A stretch of 64,000 bases of DNA from Cervus elaphus (GCF_910594005.1 NC_057847.1:53892001-53956000), one strand, 5' to 3'; positions 33,393-46,624 are shown, counted from the stretch's first letter. Numbers and translations: made by a program. The notes: a model not told the origin generated them from the sequence alone.

Positions 33393-33510
33393 GGTTGCCA
33401 GATAAAACGTAAACAGTGATGGGACACAACTAAAAAAATCAATCAATGTTCAGCAGAAATTCAAATTTAGGAATTCGTTAATGTTATGTGCTTAACCTAG
33501 GTAACCGTAG
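33393..33510 (+). mobile_element. Possible old palindromic DNA transposon
   Basis: gggttgccagataaaacgta, then gcagaaattcaaatttagga and aattcgttaatgttatgtgc, resembles a known non-autonomous inverted-repeat element whose ends read ttgccagataaaa. A better copy is at 50038-50215. Degraded. Confidence 0.35.
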
Positions 33511-35499
33511 TGCCACCTTCAAACAAGTACAAAGAAAGAGCTGCTCCTTGAAACGAGACAGAAAATGTTCTGGAATGTTATGCTAAAGGTTTTTGGAGTT
33601 TTCAGTAGCAGCATTTTGATAAATTGACACGTGTATTAACTCAGACAATTTACATACTGCTTTCTTGGGTACATTTCCAAAAACTTTCCAAAGCATTTCA
33701 ATAATTTATTTTGTCACAACATTGCAATTTGTACGTTGAAAAAAACACCATGATGGTGATAGGAAAACTCATTTCAAGTAATTCCAAATGAGCTCTCAAA
33801 GACTCCTATTTACTTGTTAAGAGTCAAATATGCATACTTTAAAATGTTTTCTTTGGATTCACCTAAATATTCTCTCATAAATAAAATTTAAATCAATGTG
33901 TAAGCCTCAGAACAGTTCTACGGACTTCTTCGATGAAGGGAAACATCCAAGAACCACATGCAGAGTCACTTCATTTTAGTTGCAAGACTCTTGTTCCAGC
34001 TCACCTTCCAAAACAATTTCAGTCAAATAGAAATGTTCTGACAATCCTGGCTTAGATTGGTAAATCATCCCTGCCTTTTCATTCATTCACTCATTACCTC
34101 TCTAAAAAGAGAATGTGCAGTTACCAGAATTTTATACAATTAGTGCTTCAAGAGTGTTTTAAATGCAAACCTATGAGGAAAGTAAAAACAAATCAAAGTT
34201 AATGGTGACTGGCTGGAACAAAATGCTTAAATCAATACGAGGATGGCTCATCTGCTCATCATTTACCCATTACCTGGGAGACGAACACCTCCTGCTGTGC
34301 CAGATTTTTGATACAGATTTACCATTGCTTGCCTTCTCCAGACACATGCTAAGGAAGCCCAGCCCTTCTCTGACTCCCTGTCTCATTATCCTTTTTGCAC
34401 TTAATAACCTATGAACTTATTCATTTTTATTTTCTCTTGCTACTGTGTTCTTTGCAAGGGTGACCATGCACACAGGAAAACTAAAGTTGAAAAACTTTAC
34501 TAAGAAGCGAAGGGGCACTTGCAAAGCAGTCAGGAGGCACTGACATCTGCCTATGAATTACTGATTTCTCTCCACCATTGACTATTGTGATTTTTAGAAA
34601 CTCCAAAAAATATAATGTGTCTCCTTTCATAAGGTATCTCTAGAAAAAACCCCGTTTGTTGTTGTTAAGATATTACTCTAAATGAAGAGAAATAAATCCC
34701 TCTTGTTTGAAAGTAGTGAATGTCTTTAAAGTAAGGGCAGTCTTACAACTCAACATATAGTGTCCAGAACAGCAACTGGATGCTGGAAACTGACTTTTTA
34801 AGGGCATACTCTTAGCTCTCATCACTAAAGGCTACTGTTTTAGGATAAAGACAAATTCATTTCTAACTGTGTTGATTTTCCACAAATGCCCTTCACTATA
34901 GCCAAGTGTCCAAAAAATGGAATATAAAATATATCTGCCAGCGAAAGTTAATATGTATCTGAAATAAATACACAGACCAAATTTAAATGTCCGGATAGGA
35001 TGGTTATATTAATTGACTTTTTTCTTTAGATAATTATCCAAATGAAAATCTTGAAACTATAGTTATTATTATTCTTTCATTATTAATGATTTCCAGTGGG
35101 GGAACAAAAAAGCTTTTGAAATTACTAATTTTTAAAATTCTATTTGACGATTAAATGGATCACCATATATTTACGGGCAATTATCTTTTTTTTTTTTTTT
35201 TTTTTTAGTTTTTTAGCTATTTTTGTTTACTTGTTTATGTGGATTACCTAATAGAAAAGTACAGAGATGACCACATGAGGATAGCAAATCATAGATTGAA
35301 ACTACATTACTTTTTAGCCAAGTACACCTAAATAGGCTAAATATGTGGTTAGAAATACAGTTCCCACTTTAAAATTGGAGTGTAAATAAAAAATGGGAAA
35401 ATCCAGGAGCACATTGATACAGTAGGGGGAAAATAGCCTAGTGCAAAGGATGACTAGAGGAAAATTGTGATGATGTTCAAAAGGGAAAAGAATAAAATA
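33511..35499. other. Repeat-poor unique sequence
   Basis: No gene seen. A weak L2-like patch lies at 34300-34440 (gcccttctctgactccctgt), and a 20-base T-run at about 35188-35207. Otherwise AT-rich unique DNA. Confidence 0.45.
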
Positions 35500-36600
35500 C
35501 CACTGATAGCCAGTTTTAGCCTTTCAACTGACTGTTGGCGTGTGTTCCACCTACCACTTTCTCAATGCATCCTTTTATTATTTTTTTAGGAAAGAACATT
35601 CCGGACCAATAACAACGTTATAATGATAGTAACTGTAGGATTTAAGATATGTTTTTTAAAAAGCACCTTTAACCAGCATTAAAAAACCACCAGGCATGGG
35701 GGTGGGAGGGTAGTTACCTAGCTCTAGGTTTTATTTAGAGATGGTTCCACTTTTTCACTCACTGCCTGCAAATCAGCATTTTTAGTGGACAAAGGGCTCA
35801 GCGGCGGCCTTATGATTGCTTCTTTTCAAATGGTAATGGCTATCCTAAGTCCTCTGCCAGGTTTTTCTTACCAGAGCACAAATTGCAGTTTACAAGGCTC
35901 TGAGGGGAAAAAAATCTTAGCTGAATATCTTCTTTTTTTTTTTATTCGACAAACTGACATGTAAATTACCCTTTAAGTGCTCCACTCTAGGGCTCTGATC
36001 ATCTCCTAATTGTCACAGTCAATTGTAGCCAACAGTCTCTTCAATCCCAAGCGCTTTGACAACAAGCACAAGGATCAAAGCAGAATCAGCTCCCTTCAAT
36101 ATCCTTCTGTTTAGGATGCTACAAAACGCCTGAAAAAGAAAGGTGTAAGGGCATTGCTGTAGAGGAAACTGAGAGTAGCAAGTATTACAATAGTCATTTT
36201 CTCCATCTCTAAAATTATGCTGTATAAGCTGCCGTGATCTTTAATCACATGCGAAGAACAAATATGTAAGCCTCCCGGGCAATTAATATGCTCTTAAGAT
36301 TATACTAATATTCAAGCTTTACAAACAACACCATCTCCATGGCTTAGAGAAATTATGACACAGATAGGGGATAGCAATCATTTCACAGCAGCTTCAGCAC
36401 CAAAAACTATTATCAAACATATTCTATATTTGAGCATAAATTCCAAAGCATAGGTTTTATTACTCAGTTTGGTGTCAGGATTAACTGTTCCCCCAAACTA
36501 AATAGCCCATTGAAAATTCTAGAGTTTCTTTTCATTAACCTAGAAATGTCCAAATGAAAATGTGCCCCCAAATAAATAAAAATTGTGACATCAAACCTAA
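35500..36600. promoter_or_regulatory. Candidate conserved noncoding / enhancer block
   Basis: No recognised repeat in 1.1 kb apart from a T-run near 35932-35943. TCF/LEF-type sites occur as a pair, CTTTGAC at 36054-36060 and GATCAAAG at 36073-36080, with SOX-like ATTGT elements at 36009-36025 and TAAT cores at 36280-36300. The motif density and lack of insertions suggest constraint. This is inference without alignment. Confidence 0.33.
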
Positions 36601-37971
36601 TTTCAGAGCAATGCTGTTTCCCTTAGTAGGGGTAAATCTGTCTTATTGCTTTACTGAAAACAAACTAATTAAAAGTCATTACACGATCTACAAACATGAG
36701 TTCTAAATAAGATGTATGTACCAGGATCATCACTTAACAAAATATGACAGTTCTTCCAACTAGTTATCATTCTTCACTAACTTTCTTAAAAGATTATTTA
36801 TGCTTTTCTCAAAAGATTAAAAAAATTCATCCTATCAACTAATAATATAAATAATTTCATGGAAAGAGAAAATCTAATAATAAAATAATAAATCTATATT
36901 AAAATAGCCACTTTAAAAATAACCTGAAGGCTGTAAGGGAAAAACAACAAATGGAGAAGAGTCAAAGAGGGAGTCCTCTATAGCTTGTCTCGCTGTACCC
37001 AGGTATGACATCCATACAGCATGTAAGCTTGCACAGTGATTGACAGTCTTCCTAGATGCTCAAGAAAAGAACTGAAAAAAAGACGCAGCAAATACTCCAG
37101 GTTTTCTCTCAACTACTTCACTCAAATCCCCCAGTAGGGGTTTCTCATCCTTCCCTCAATTTCCCCTTGAATTCTCAGGTTTGATTGAAGAGCTTCACAG
37201 AAGGGTCTATTACAGATTGAGGAATGATCCATTTCACATCTGAAGCTCCAAAGAGCTACTTGTGAGGAGTCTCTGAGTGCATTTATCTCACATGTGAAGC
37301 TTTCTGCAAAATCAATATGGGTATTTTTCAGTTTGACAAGTCAACATGAAATATCACATCATAATAGAAAAACAGAGTTGTACATTTAAACACACCCAAT
37401 ACAGTTATCTATGACAAAGCTTATAGTTATTACTCATGGATATCCTTGAGTATGCCTAATCTAAATTCATTCTGAGAGTTGGGCTAAAGTGCATAGAAAG
37501 AGAAACTGACTGGTCACCATATTTCTGGCTCCTCTGTCCTAATTAATCCAGGTTTTGCAGTGAGAGAAGAGAAGGAGCAGGAACCATGACCTTTGCATCC
37601 AATCTGAGAGTGATATGAGAAGAGGGAAGAAAATAACCAGACGTAAAAAAGAGGAAGGAAGCAGAACAAAGAAGAACTTTGTAAAGGACTTCAAGTTTAA
37701 CTGATGGGCAATAACTAGGCAAAATGGTCACCCAAAGAAAAGCAACTGAGTCTGAAATTCCCCCCAACCACTACCATAGCCACACTAGCAGGAAAACTGA
37801 CATATTTGTGTTTGGGTCAGACAATCTTTGGGTGAATCCCAGATCTTTTTGGTGAATCCCACTTGCACCAGCTTGAGAAACATGATTTGGAGAAACTTCT
37901 CCAAATCTCTGGAGGTTTTTTTAATCTCCAAATGGGATTAGTCAGAAGATTTACCTTACAAAGTTTGGTAA
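36601..37971. other. Unique stretch
   Basis: AT-rich, no gene recognised. A short duplicated phrase, ggtgaatccca, occurs at about 37831 and 37850. Confidence 0.45.
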
Positions 37972-38070
37972 AGGTTAAACAAAATGATGCATGCAGCATA
38001 TGGCACATAGAAAACATTCAATTATTGGTAAGTATTGTAAATATTAATAAAGTTACCACTATTGTTTCCT
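37972..38070 (+). mobile_element. MIR 3' part
   Basis: ggttaaacaaaatgatgcat, catatggcacatagaaaaca, ttcaattattggtaagtatt and an attaccactattg-like end follow the sense MIR 3' order. Confidence 0.5.
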
Positions 38071-39690
38071 TAACCTATCCACAAAGTAGGTCTCCAAGGT
38101 TCTAATCTGGTGCTACTTCTACTTATCCCTGGACCCTTTCCATATTGTTTAATGTTGCTAAATTGTGGGTGATGGTTCTGATCAGAGTACCCTCACCATA
38201 TTAACTCTGGTGTAGGTGCTAGCAGAGAACTGTAGTCATCCATATTATTTTGTCTTAAAAATGGTCTTCCTCCAACCAGGAAGTGTGTCCCTATCGAGAG
38301 AGAATCAGATGAGGCTTCAAGAAAGGAAAAGAACCCAGGCTTAAATCTGCTAAATCAGCTCATCAATCCAAGCAGTGAATGTGGTAAAACATGTAGCATA
38401 CTTTTTTTCATATGCCAATGTTTTAATTAGTGCTGGGGTTATCTCTATATACTCCACCATCGAAAAAACCTTAGAAAAAACTCTCAGGAGCATACTGCCA
38501 CCCAAATTCAGTTAAATAAACTCACTACAACTGCATATTTCTCTCATTCTATTTTCCTGTAGCCCATCACTGTCTAAGTAGTACTAACACCTTCCATACT
38601 TGATTATCTGTGCTTGGATCAACTAATTTGTAGACTACTTGAAACACACTTTTAATTTTAGGTTAACTCTCCCTACCACTCAGAATTAGTCAAGAGCAGA
38701 CAAAATATGTGAGTTGAGAGATGTGAAAATTGATGGTAGTACCAAAATAAGAAAAGTATTGTTAAAAAATTCAATTGAAGCTTAAAAATGCTTACCCTAT
38801 ATTTCAGTCAAAAACTAAATATCAATGACTTTGTATTTAATTAACTCAAAGAACTTAATATATGCAATGTTGTTCATTTTTAGCTATCCTAATGTTCTCC
38901 ATTATTAAAATTAAGCTATAGCTTTTATTCCAAAACCAAATTAAAATATTTGATTAAATGCTGATATAAAATTATAAGACAAGTTGAGATACTTTAAAGG
39001 ATCAGTTCCTTAAATTTTTTAATTTATTGTTTTGGACTCAAAATATATTTTTAACAAGGAAACAAATTTATAAATGATAAATAAATTCCCAGGTTGACTC
39101 ATAAAAATTTGTTTAACGTAAAATGTGCTTGAAACACTGAAGAACCAAGTCTTAAAGTGACTCCAGGTCATGAGGTCCATAAATTTAACTATGCGGAGGC
39201 TAAATGAGTACCATCAAACACAGTTTCCAAACTTTGCAACATTATCAGGCAAGAGATCTAACAGATGAATGAAACATCCATGAATCTGAGCGATCAATAT
39301 TGTCATTAACACTGTCATATCAACACCTTCACCATTATTATCCTGCTGTTATTTCACCCAGCATGTTAGTATATGGTAGCTATGAAGGTAATAATGGTAC
39401 ATGGCCAATAAGATGACTTGATCTCAGCATCTTAACTTTTTAAATAAGTGGAGGAGCTCTGTACCAGGATCTCAGAACCTCACTCACTCTTTAAGTTTTT
39501 TTCACTTAAACCTCTTCCATGATGTTTATTTCCCATCTGGGACCCTGAGCACTAATTAAACACTTTCAGTTAAGTAAATGAAGGCACTGAGATATCAGTA
39601 CCTGCTAAAAACACTCATTCCTGCCTCTTGCCCATACTTTCAAGTAAACACACAGTACCCTACAATCGGCAATTCACCCAACCACAAAAC
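38071..39690. other. Unique stretch
   Basis: About 1.6 kb of AT-rich DNA, with no repeat, RNA gene or convincing open frame. Confidence 0.5.
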
Positions 39691-39693
39691 ATA

Positions 39694-39905
39694 TTCCCTG
39701 GTAGCTCAGACAGTTAAGAATCTGCCTGCAATGCAGGAGACCCATGATCAATTCCTGGGTGGGGAAGATCCCTGAAGAAGAGAATGACTACCCACTCTAG
39801 TATTCTTGCCTGGAGAATTCCATGGACAGAGGAGCCTGGCAGGCTACAGTCCACAGGATTGCAAAGAGTTGGACATGACTGAGTGATTAACACTTTCACT
39901 TTCAT
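39694..39905 (+). mobile_element. Bov-tA SINE
   Basis: Sense copy, from ttccctggtagctcagacag to gactgagtgattaacacttt. Its tail cactttcactttcat is the sense form of the agtgaaagtg seen at antisense copies. No clear target duplication. Confidence 0.92.
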
Positions 39906-39929
39906 AAATATCCCACTTGAAACCTGAAC

Positions 39930-40130
39930 TGACCAGGAGTTGGGGAGGAGGAAATGGGGAGTTATTATTTAATGGGTCTAAAGTTTCAGTTTTGCAAGAT
40001 GAAAAGTTCTGGAGCTTTGTTGCACAACAGTGTGAAAGTGTTTAAACACTATAGAACTGTACACACGATGGTGAAGACTGCAAATTTTATGTTGTGTTTT
40101 TTAACCACAATTTAGGAGGTTTTAAATTTA
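39930..40130 (+). mobile_element. Old L1 3'UTR fragment
   Basis: ggaaatggggagttattatt, agtttcagttttgcaagatg, gttgcacaacagtgtgaaag and tatagaactgtacacac are in L1M 3'UTR order, and the same order appears at 51.65-51.83 kb. Confidence 0.7.
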
Positions 40131-41189
40131 AGAATAATGTAGAGAAATTACTTATAAAAACCAGTACATTAATTTAATAATCAACCAATAAATATGGAAC
40201 ATCTTTTCAAAACTGAATTAAGGGTATCCTGATTTTTAAGTGGTAGGCAGCCAGAATCCAAGATTTCAGTTCTAACTTCTTTTCTAGTAAAATACTGCCT
40301 GCAAAATTATCCATAAATTTTCAAATTCAAATGGCCCAGCATATGACTTAACATAGGAGAAACTGTACATAAAATGCAGGTCAAAATTAAATAAATCAAT
40401 GAAACTCAGATTATAGAATTTCACTTCTCTTCTGAAAGATTCAAACAGTGAAACACAAGAAAACCGCCACTCCCAGGTGCTCTTTTCTGAGGCTGTAACC
40501 ACCACACATTGTCACCACTTAGAATCTCAAAATTTCACTGAATTTTCAAGGGATCAAGCAAAAGTTAAAGCTCATTGAGACAAAAATACTTGAACCCAGA
40601 CCAGACTAGTTTTCAGTGGTTTCTCTGTTTTTGTAACAGTAGTTCTACAGTCTCTTAACACTCACTTTCTTCAGAGTTAATTTTTTTCTTACCATTTTTA
40701 AAGTTATGTTACAAAAATAAAGACTTCTCAGGATTCAGGGTCATAATGCTTTCTTCAAACAAGCTGTGCAAATTTGCATTTATCCTAACATGAAGTTAGG
40801 AGACAAGAAAGCTTCAAAAGAAGTAGACAGAATGGGATTTTGGAGTAATGGGGGAAGTTCATAGAAACCAGTGTCTTTATAATCCCAACTCATACACACA
40901 GAATGAAATCAATCAAAAGCAAAAGTAGATGGTGATCCTTTTAAAGTGAGATCTCAGAGACAAAACTAATGGGAATGGTACACAGATTCAAATATTTATT
41001 AGAAATTTTTTTCTCTGTATATGCACTCTACTCCAATCATTTGTTCACCTAATGGTTTGTTTTTTAACATTTATTCTTGTAGTATGCATAGTTTACTAGA
41101 TTAGGAGTAGCAATGCCTTGAAATCCAGTGTGAATTTGAAATTTGTAACAGTATTTATAGTTTTAATAATAGTTACCCATGAGTAACAT
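40131..41189. other. Unique stretch
   Basis: AT-rich, nothing recognised. Confidence 0.45.
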
Positions 41190-41345
41190 ATCTTAGCATT
41201 TATATTATCTCTTTAGGACAATCATATAAAGTGAGTATCAGTATTCCTCTGAGATATGAGGAAACTGAGGCTTTGAGAGATTAAGTAACATGGACAAAAC
41301 CACACACTAAAGAATTCTGTGCTCTTAACCACAAAGGCCCCCTGC
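41190..41345 (-). mobile_element. MIR SINE, antisense
   Basis: Antisense MIR order: agcatttatattatctcttt, gagatatgaggaaactgagg, ctttgagagattaagtaaca, then ctgtgctcttaaccacaaag. Confidence 0.75.
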
Positions 41346-42005
41346 ATCTTGATGAATTGCTAGGAGTGTAGCTTCATTTCAGTGTAGATTGTTCTTCTAC
41401 ATCATCTATTACAAACTCTTACTTATCTTCCTGATAAATGAGTTTCCTCTTGCTTTTGAGATCTCCTATTGCCCAACAATGCCTGAGTAGAAACCATATC
41501 TTGGACACAGACACTTGTTTTGATTGACTCCATGATTGAACCAAACGTGGTCATTAGCCAACATGGTCATTGACCAGCAGCTTCCTTTGTTCCACTGTTG
41601 CCTCTCCATGTATTCACCAAGCAACTGGGTTACAGACTATTCACTACAGAGGGCAGCATCCATAATGCCAGGTATTTTGAAATCCACTTGAATTCAGGAC
41701 TTTAATCACTAGTAATTCACAGTATTCCAGAAGACCCTGCCCTTGCAAATACCATAATCAATACCAGTAAATAAATAAAGACCAGCACAATGGACCCTTC
41801 CATTTCCCTACTTCAGATCTGAATCCCTTTTCCCCAGGCATCTCTTTGCCCAGAAGAATATATCCATACCATTTCTAGGGAGGACAGAATGGAGGCCACT
41901 CTCACAGGTTACTTAGGGCCAACTTTAGAAGCCAAGAATAACAGCAAAACCAGAACCACAAGGACTCTCTAAGCCATGCCATAAAATCACATATGATTAA
42001 AACAC
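41346..42005. other. Unique stretch
   Basis: No gene or repeat recognised. Confidence 0.4.
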
Positions 42006-42105
42006 GATCCAAAGAAGTAAAGTGATTTGTCCAAAGTCATAAGCTACTGAGTGAAGAAGCAGTTATACTCCAAGTCCAGTGCATTTATGAGACTGTTTTA
42101 AACAA
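42006..42105 (-). mobile_element. MIR fragment, antisense
   Basis: gaagtaaagtgatttgtcca, aagtcataagctactgagtg and ccaagtccagtgcattta are the antisense MIR tRNA-proximal half. Confidence 0.65.
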
Positions 42106-42270
42106 AAGGCTTACTATGTGTCAAGGAAGTTACTAGATATTTTACAAAGTATATTTCACATAATCCTCATAACTTTCACACAAAAATAGTATTACTCTTC
42201 TCACAAATGAAAAAGATTAAATAATTTAGCTAAACTCACATGGCTAGAAAGGAGCAGCTGTAGGGATCAG
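42106..42270 (-). mobile_element. MIR SINE, antisense
   Basis: ggcttactatgtgtcaagga, tcacataatcctcataactt, caaatgaaaaagattaaata and ctcacatggctagaaaggag give a second antisense MIR directly after the first, so two independent MIRs abut here. Confidence 0.7.
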
Positions 42271-43440
42271 CTGTAAACACCTTACTTTTTAATATAATGG
42301 TCAAATCCCTTTAAAAATATACAGAATGGATTATGACACTAGACAGCAGTGGATTGATGTTGAGATCAGAGGAGGAAAAGGTATGAAATTCAGGCCTAGA
42401 GAATTTAAAAAAACTAAAAGGTGTCACATAAACACACTGGTCATTATTTTTGCTTCTTTATACCCTATTTTTTTCCTCAAAAGAATTTAACTTGGTTTAT
42501 TTACAAAGCGAACAACAAAATACAAAGAAACAAAAACGCACTTACTACAATAAGACAGACTAAATTTAGAATAGATGAGGAAAATGAGTCTAAGGAAAAG
42601 CACACTGAAATTAAGAGAGAGAAAATTCTTGCAAGAAAATCTTATATACTTGCCCAAGGTAGGCTATAAATTTGAATTTGAGCTTTCAGACAGGCTACAT
42701 AAAGAGGGAAACATGATCCTTGACATGAATTGCAGTGTCCCTAAAACAAAGAAGAAGCCATTTGCTCAGGAGAGACACAATTACTCCTGGTTATGAGACC
42801 ATGGAGAAATTTGTCTGTGTGCCCCTCCTCGGGAAGGCATGGTAGAGACCAGGGGGCAGTAAGTAACCTCAGCTGTGTGCTCCCTGGACGCAACACGAGG
42901 TCCCGTGGAGGGCTGTTTACTGCACCTTCCTTAGTTCATCAGGATTGCACCCGGCAGAATGCAGCCAAGGGAGTTGTGGGGAGACAGCACGCTAGTTGTC
43001 TCCGAGAAAGGTCCGAAGGAAGGAGAGAACAATGCTGAGGCGGACGGGTGATGAACCAGGCAGACACAGGGCGCAAGTCCTGCACAGACAGCTCTAAGGT
43101 GAACCTCTATGCCTTTGCTGTAGCACCCAACCCATCGTGACCTGGGAGGAATTTAGAACGCTTTCACCTACCTCATCCAATCTGAATAGGACCCACATTT
43201 CCTAACCTCTTCTGATGCAGAGAACCAGATCAAAATTGGTGGTCTGTGCACCAGACTCGGGTCTCAAGATGCCCTGAAGGAAATGAGCAAAGCAGACAGA
43301 TGGGGCAAAGCCAAGAGAGATGTTTGGACAGTGGTGTGCTCCCAGGATGTGCCAGCTGGTTGGTCAATATAAAGGCCCACTGTTACTGGGCTTTCCAGAG
43401 AGCCCCAGTTGCCACTGGCAAGCCTGTTAGACGCCTTTAT
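42271..43440. other. Unique stretch, GC-richer at 42.8-43.1 kb
   Basis: A possible interrupted antisense MIR (gatgaggaaaatgagtctaa ... cttgcccaaggtaggct) lies at 42573-42665. 42790-43090 is GC-richer with some CpGs but below CpG-island density by eye. No splice-supported open frame. Confidence 0.4.
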
Positions 43441-43505
43441 ACCCTTTCATTCATTCACTCATTCATTGAGTCAACAGATGCTTATTAGTCAGTATTATGG
43501 TGATG
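43441..43505 (-). mobile_element. L2 3' end, antisense
   Basis: cattcattcactcattcatt followed by gagtcaacagatgcttatta is the antisense L2 terminus. The element stops where a Bov-tA SINE begins. Confidence 0.5.
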
Positions 43506-43516
43506 TACACAAGAAA

Positions 43517-43730
43517 TGGGGCATCCCAGACGGCTCAGTGGTAAAGAATCTGCCTACCAATGCAGGAGATGCAAGTTCAATCCCTGGGTCAGGAAGATCC
43601 CCTGGAGGAGAATACGCAACCCATTCCAGTATTCTTGCCTGGAAAATTCCATGGACAGAGGAGCCGGGCAGGCTACAGTCCACAGGGTTGCAAAGAGTTG
43701 GACAGGGCTGAGCAACTAAGTACCCACACA
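43517..43730 (+). mobile_element. Bov-tA SINE
   Basis: Sense copy from ggggcatcccagacggctca to gggctgagcaactaagtacc. AC-rich tail (cccacacatacc). Confidence 0.93.
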
Positions 43731-45280
43731 TACCCAGGAAACACAGGTGGGCAAGACATACATTGCCCCTTCCTAATGGGCTTGTGGGTTATCTTCTACT
43801 TAAAGATTCTCTGAATTGGGCTAACCTGGGGAAGAGCATGGAGCTGGAGAATTAATCACTAAACTTCTACATCTTGACTTTTTTCATCAAAGGCTGTTGG
43901 GAGCATTCCTTTGGAAATCTGGAAAGAGCTATTCCCTGGGGAAGAACCAAAGACTGTGGTTTTGCAATTTGTTTCAATACTCCATGTCTCTAGTTGCCTC
44001 ATCTATCAAGAATAGAACGAATGCTTGCAACAAATATTTCATAATGCTCTGTGAAAGAAAAAAAAAGCGAGGTGTGAGAGCTAAAAACATTATAGGAATA
44101 TTACATCCCAAATATGTACACATTGATAAAACGAACTTTAAAGTTGTTATTACATAAGTACACCTGAGTGTCTGTAATAGAAGCATGTGTTAAGAATACA
44201 AGATAATAAAATTAAATATGAGCAATTTATTCTATCTAAATACTAGACAACTATATTAATTAATAAAATTTAATGGCCTGCACTGAAGGACTCACTGAAT
44301 TACAAGTTTAGCCCTTCTAGGATGTTAAAAACATAATTAAGAGCAGACTGAAATGGAAGCACCCAGCACTCTTATGTGTTTATGTGCAAACAGTGTAGTT
44401 ATGTAAGGAATAAAACATACTTTAAAATCATCATTTCACATTATCAAGCAAAGCTCAGAGCATGCTAGGAAATAACTCTATTCCATAGAGAGTTGTACAT
44501 TCACTTACAACTCCTCTCACTGAAACTGGAGTTGTCATCTCCCTTCCCAACGCACAAGTAACACCAAAGGAGTGCAGTCAGCTGGAAGACAATGAACACT
44601 TGTCTTGGCTGTACAGATTAAACCAATTTAAGCATTTTAACATAAAAGTACACATCACAAGATGCACAGCATTTTTTACATGCGGTCAAAGTCTCACCTT
44701 CTTCTCATCCAGATTGACTATCAAGTAGAATATACTAAAGGATTAGATTCATCACTTTCAAAGCTATCTCTCTGCATACTGTAAAACATTTCATTGAAAG
44801 CAAAGGAATCATTGGATACTTCACTTTATAAGGAAATACTGCTAAGCATCTATGTAATATGCTCTGAGCACCCTTTAAAATATACCCCTAACCTCATGCT
44901 TTTCCCACTCAATCTCCCAGATTTGAGTTCACTTAAATGCTCTGCAGATCACATATACCATGACTTACAGAGAGCAATTATATCAAACATATTTCAATGG
45001 ACCACATTAAGCACAGTCACTTTGCTGTAAACATTTTGAAGGAACTTTTATAATTGTGTTTCTGAAATATTAGGCCTCTTGTGATTGACCAAATTTATAA
45101 TCAGCTATTTCCAAGCCATCATCAAGCACATAGAAGAAGGCTTGCAGAGTGAAAATGTTTAACCTAAAAACTGTTTTCAAATGTAATGACATTTTTACAA
45201 TTCTCTTTTTGAAGCTGACACAAGATTGCATTTTGCTTGTATTTATTAGTTTGGATTTTGTACGTCTTGTAATTTGCAAA
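43731..45280. other. Repeat-poor unique sequence
   Basis: About 1.5 kb with no recognised repeat. 44.2-44.8 kb has homeodomain-type TAAT/ATTA cores (for example attaattaataaa at about 44254-44266). No gene seen. Confidence 0.45.
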
Positions 45281-45288
45281 CAGTATAA

Positions 45289-45306
45289 TTGTCTGTGTGT
45301 GTGTGT
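45289..45306. repeat. (TG)n microsatellite at SINE tail
   Basis: gtctgtgtgtgtgtgtt adjoins the tail side of an antisense Bov-tA, consistent with an AC-rich SINE tail having expanded. Confidence 0.85.
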
Positions 45307-45529
45307 TCAGTCATGTCCAACTCTTTGCAATCTCATGGACTATATAGCCCACCAGGCTCCTCGGTTCATGAATATTCCCAGACAAATGAAGAAAAAATAA
45401 AAAGAATACTGGAGTGGGTTGCCATGCCCTCCTCCAGGGGATCTTCCTGACCCAGGGATCGAACCCACGTCTTTTACATCTCTTATATTGGCAGGCATAT
45501 TCTTTACTACCGTGCCACCTGGGAAGCCC
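45293..45529 (-). mobile_element. Bov-tA SINE, antisense, with internal insertion
   Basis: Antisense copy ending gtgccacctgggaagcccc. The 12-base target duplication cagtataattgt is perfect at 45281-45292 and 45530-45541. Near 45382-45405 an extra A-rich piece (atgaagaaaaaataaaa) splits the normally continuous cagacaagaatactgg. Confidence 0.95.
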
Positions 45530-45541
45530 CAGTATAATTGT

Positions 45542-46240
45542 GATCAGACCTTAACGATTTTCCTAGCTTCATTAAACTTGTAAGCTCTATAATGCCTTCC
45601 ATTCCTACTGAATGAAGGGGCCCTGCCCACATCACCCCCAAACACCATTGTCACCAGAAACCTTGCGCAGAAGTCCCTGGAGCCTGAGCCACTGAAACCT
45701 CAACCCAAGGGCTGGGTACTGTGCAATGCCGACTGGTTTCTCTGGTTAAAATCTGGCGCTGGCCAGTCCTCTGGCAAGCAGTCCACACGCAGATGGAGGG
45801 GATGCCTTCTCTGAGCACTCAGAACTCCTCGCTGTCCGGTGGCTGCACTTGGCCCCTTGTTTTAAGTCCTTTTTCACATCTTTCAAATAAAATCCTCTTT
45901 TGAGGTCCAGCTGAATGTTAGAAAGAATAATAAATAACTGACTGCATTCCCTCTCTTTTTCACACACACACACACAAAAACAAAAAATAATCAGTCAGTG
46001 GAAAAACCCTTCTGAAATAAGTAGATAGATTACATATCTCTTAGGATCTCCAGAATAGTCCATCTTCAGAGTCCGCTTGAAAGCAACTCCTGCAGCTAAT
46101 AGCCCCAGCTCCCCAGCAGTAGTGAACTGTGCTAGGGTCAGTAGTCTCCCAGCCCACCACTCCCAACATGACAGCCCCACATCCTTCATACCATACTGTT
46201 TTAAAAGTAAAATGTCTGAAGGAAAAAAAATGGAATCTGT
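45542..46240. other. Unique stretch
   Basis: A (CA)n run lies at 45960-45975. No repeat family or gene otherwise recognised. Confidence 0.45.
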
Positions 46241-46250
46241 GTAGGTAAAT

Positions 46251-46480
46251 AGGGCTTCCCAGGTGGCACTAATGGTATAAAACCCTCCTGCCAATTTGCA
46301 AGAAAGGTAAGAGACTCGGGTTTGATCCCTGGGTGGGGAAGATCCCCTGGAGGTGAGCATGGCAACCCACTCCAAGATTCTTGCCTGGAGAATCCCATGG
46401 ACGGAGGAGCCTGGGGGGTTCAGTCCATGGGTTGCAAAGAGTCGAACAGGATTGAAACAACTTAACATGCATGCCTGCAA
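46251..46480 (+). mobile_element. Bov-tA SINE
   Basis: Sense copy from agggcttcccaggtggcact to aacttaacatgcatgcctgc. The 10-base target duplication gtaggtaaat is perfect at 46241-46250 and 46481-46490. Confidence 0.95.
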
Positions 46481-46624
46481 GTAGGTAAATGTGGCATATT
46501 GTTATCATTTTAAATTCCAGGGAGATTTTTCAATATGTACAATTCTGATTTCCCTGCAGATGTTCTAAAACAATGGTGCTGTTAAATTTCAAATTAATAC
46601 CCAGTTATGTTTTCTATAAGCATC

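Noticed and set aside
42790..43090. Possible CpG island
   Set aside because: GC-richer than surroundings but CpG count by eye is too low and no promoter or first exon signal accompanies it.
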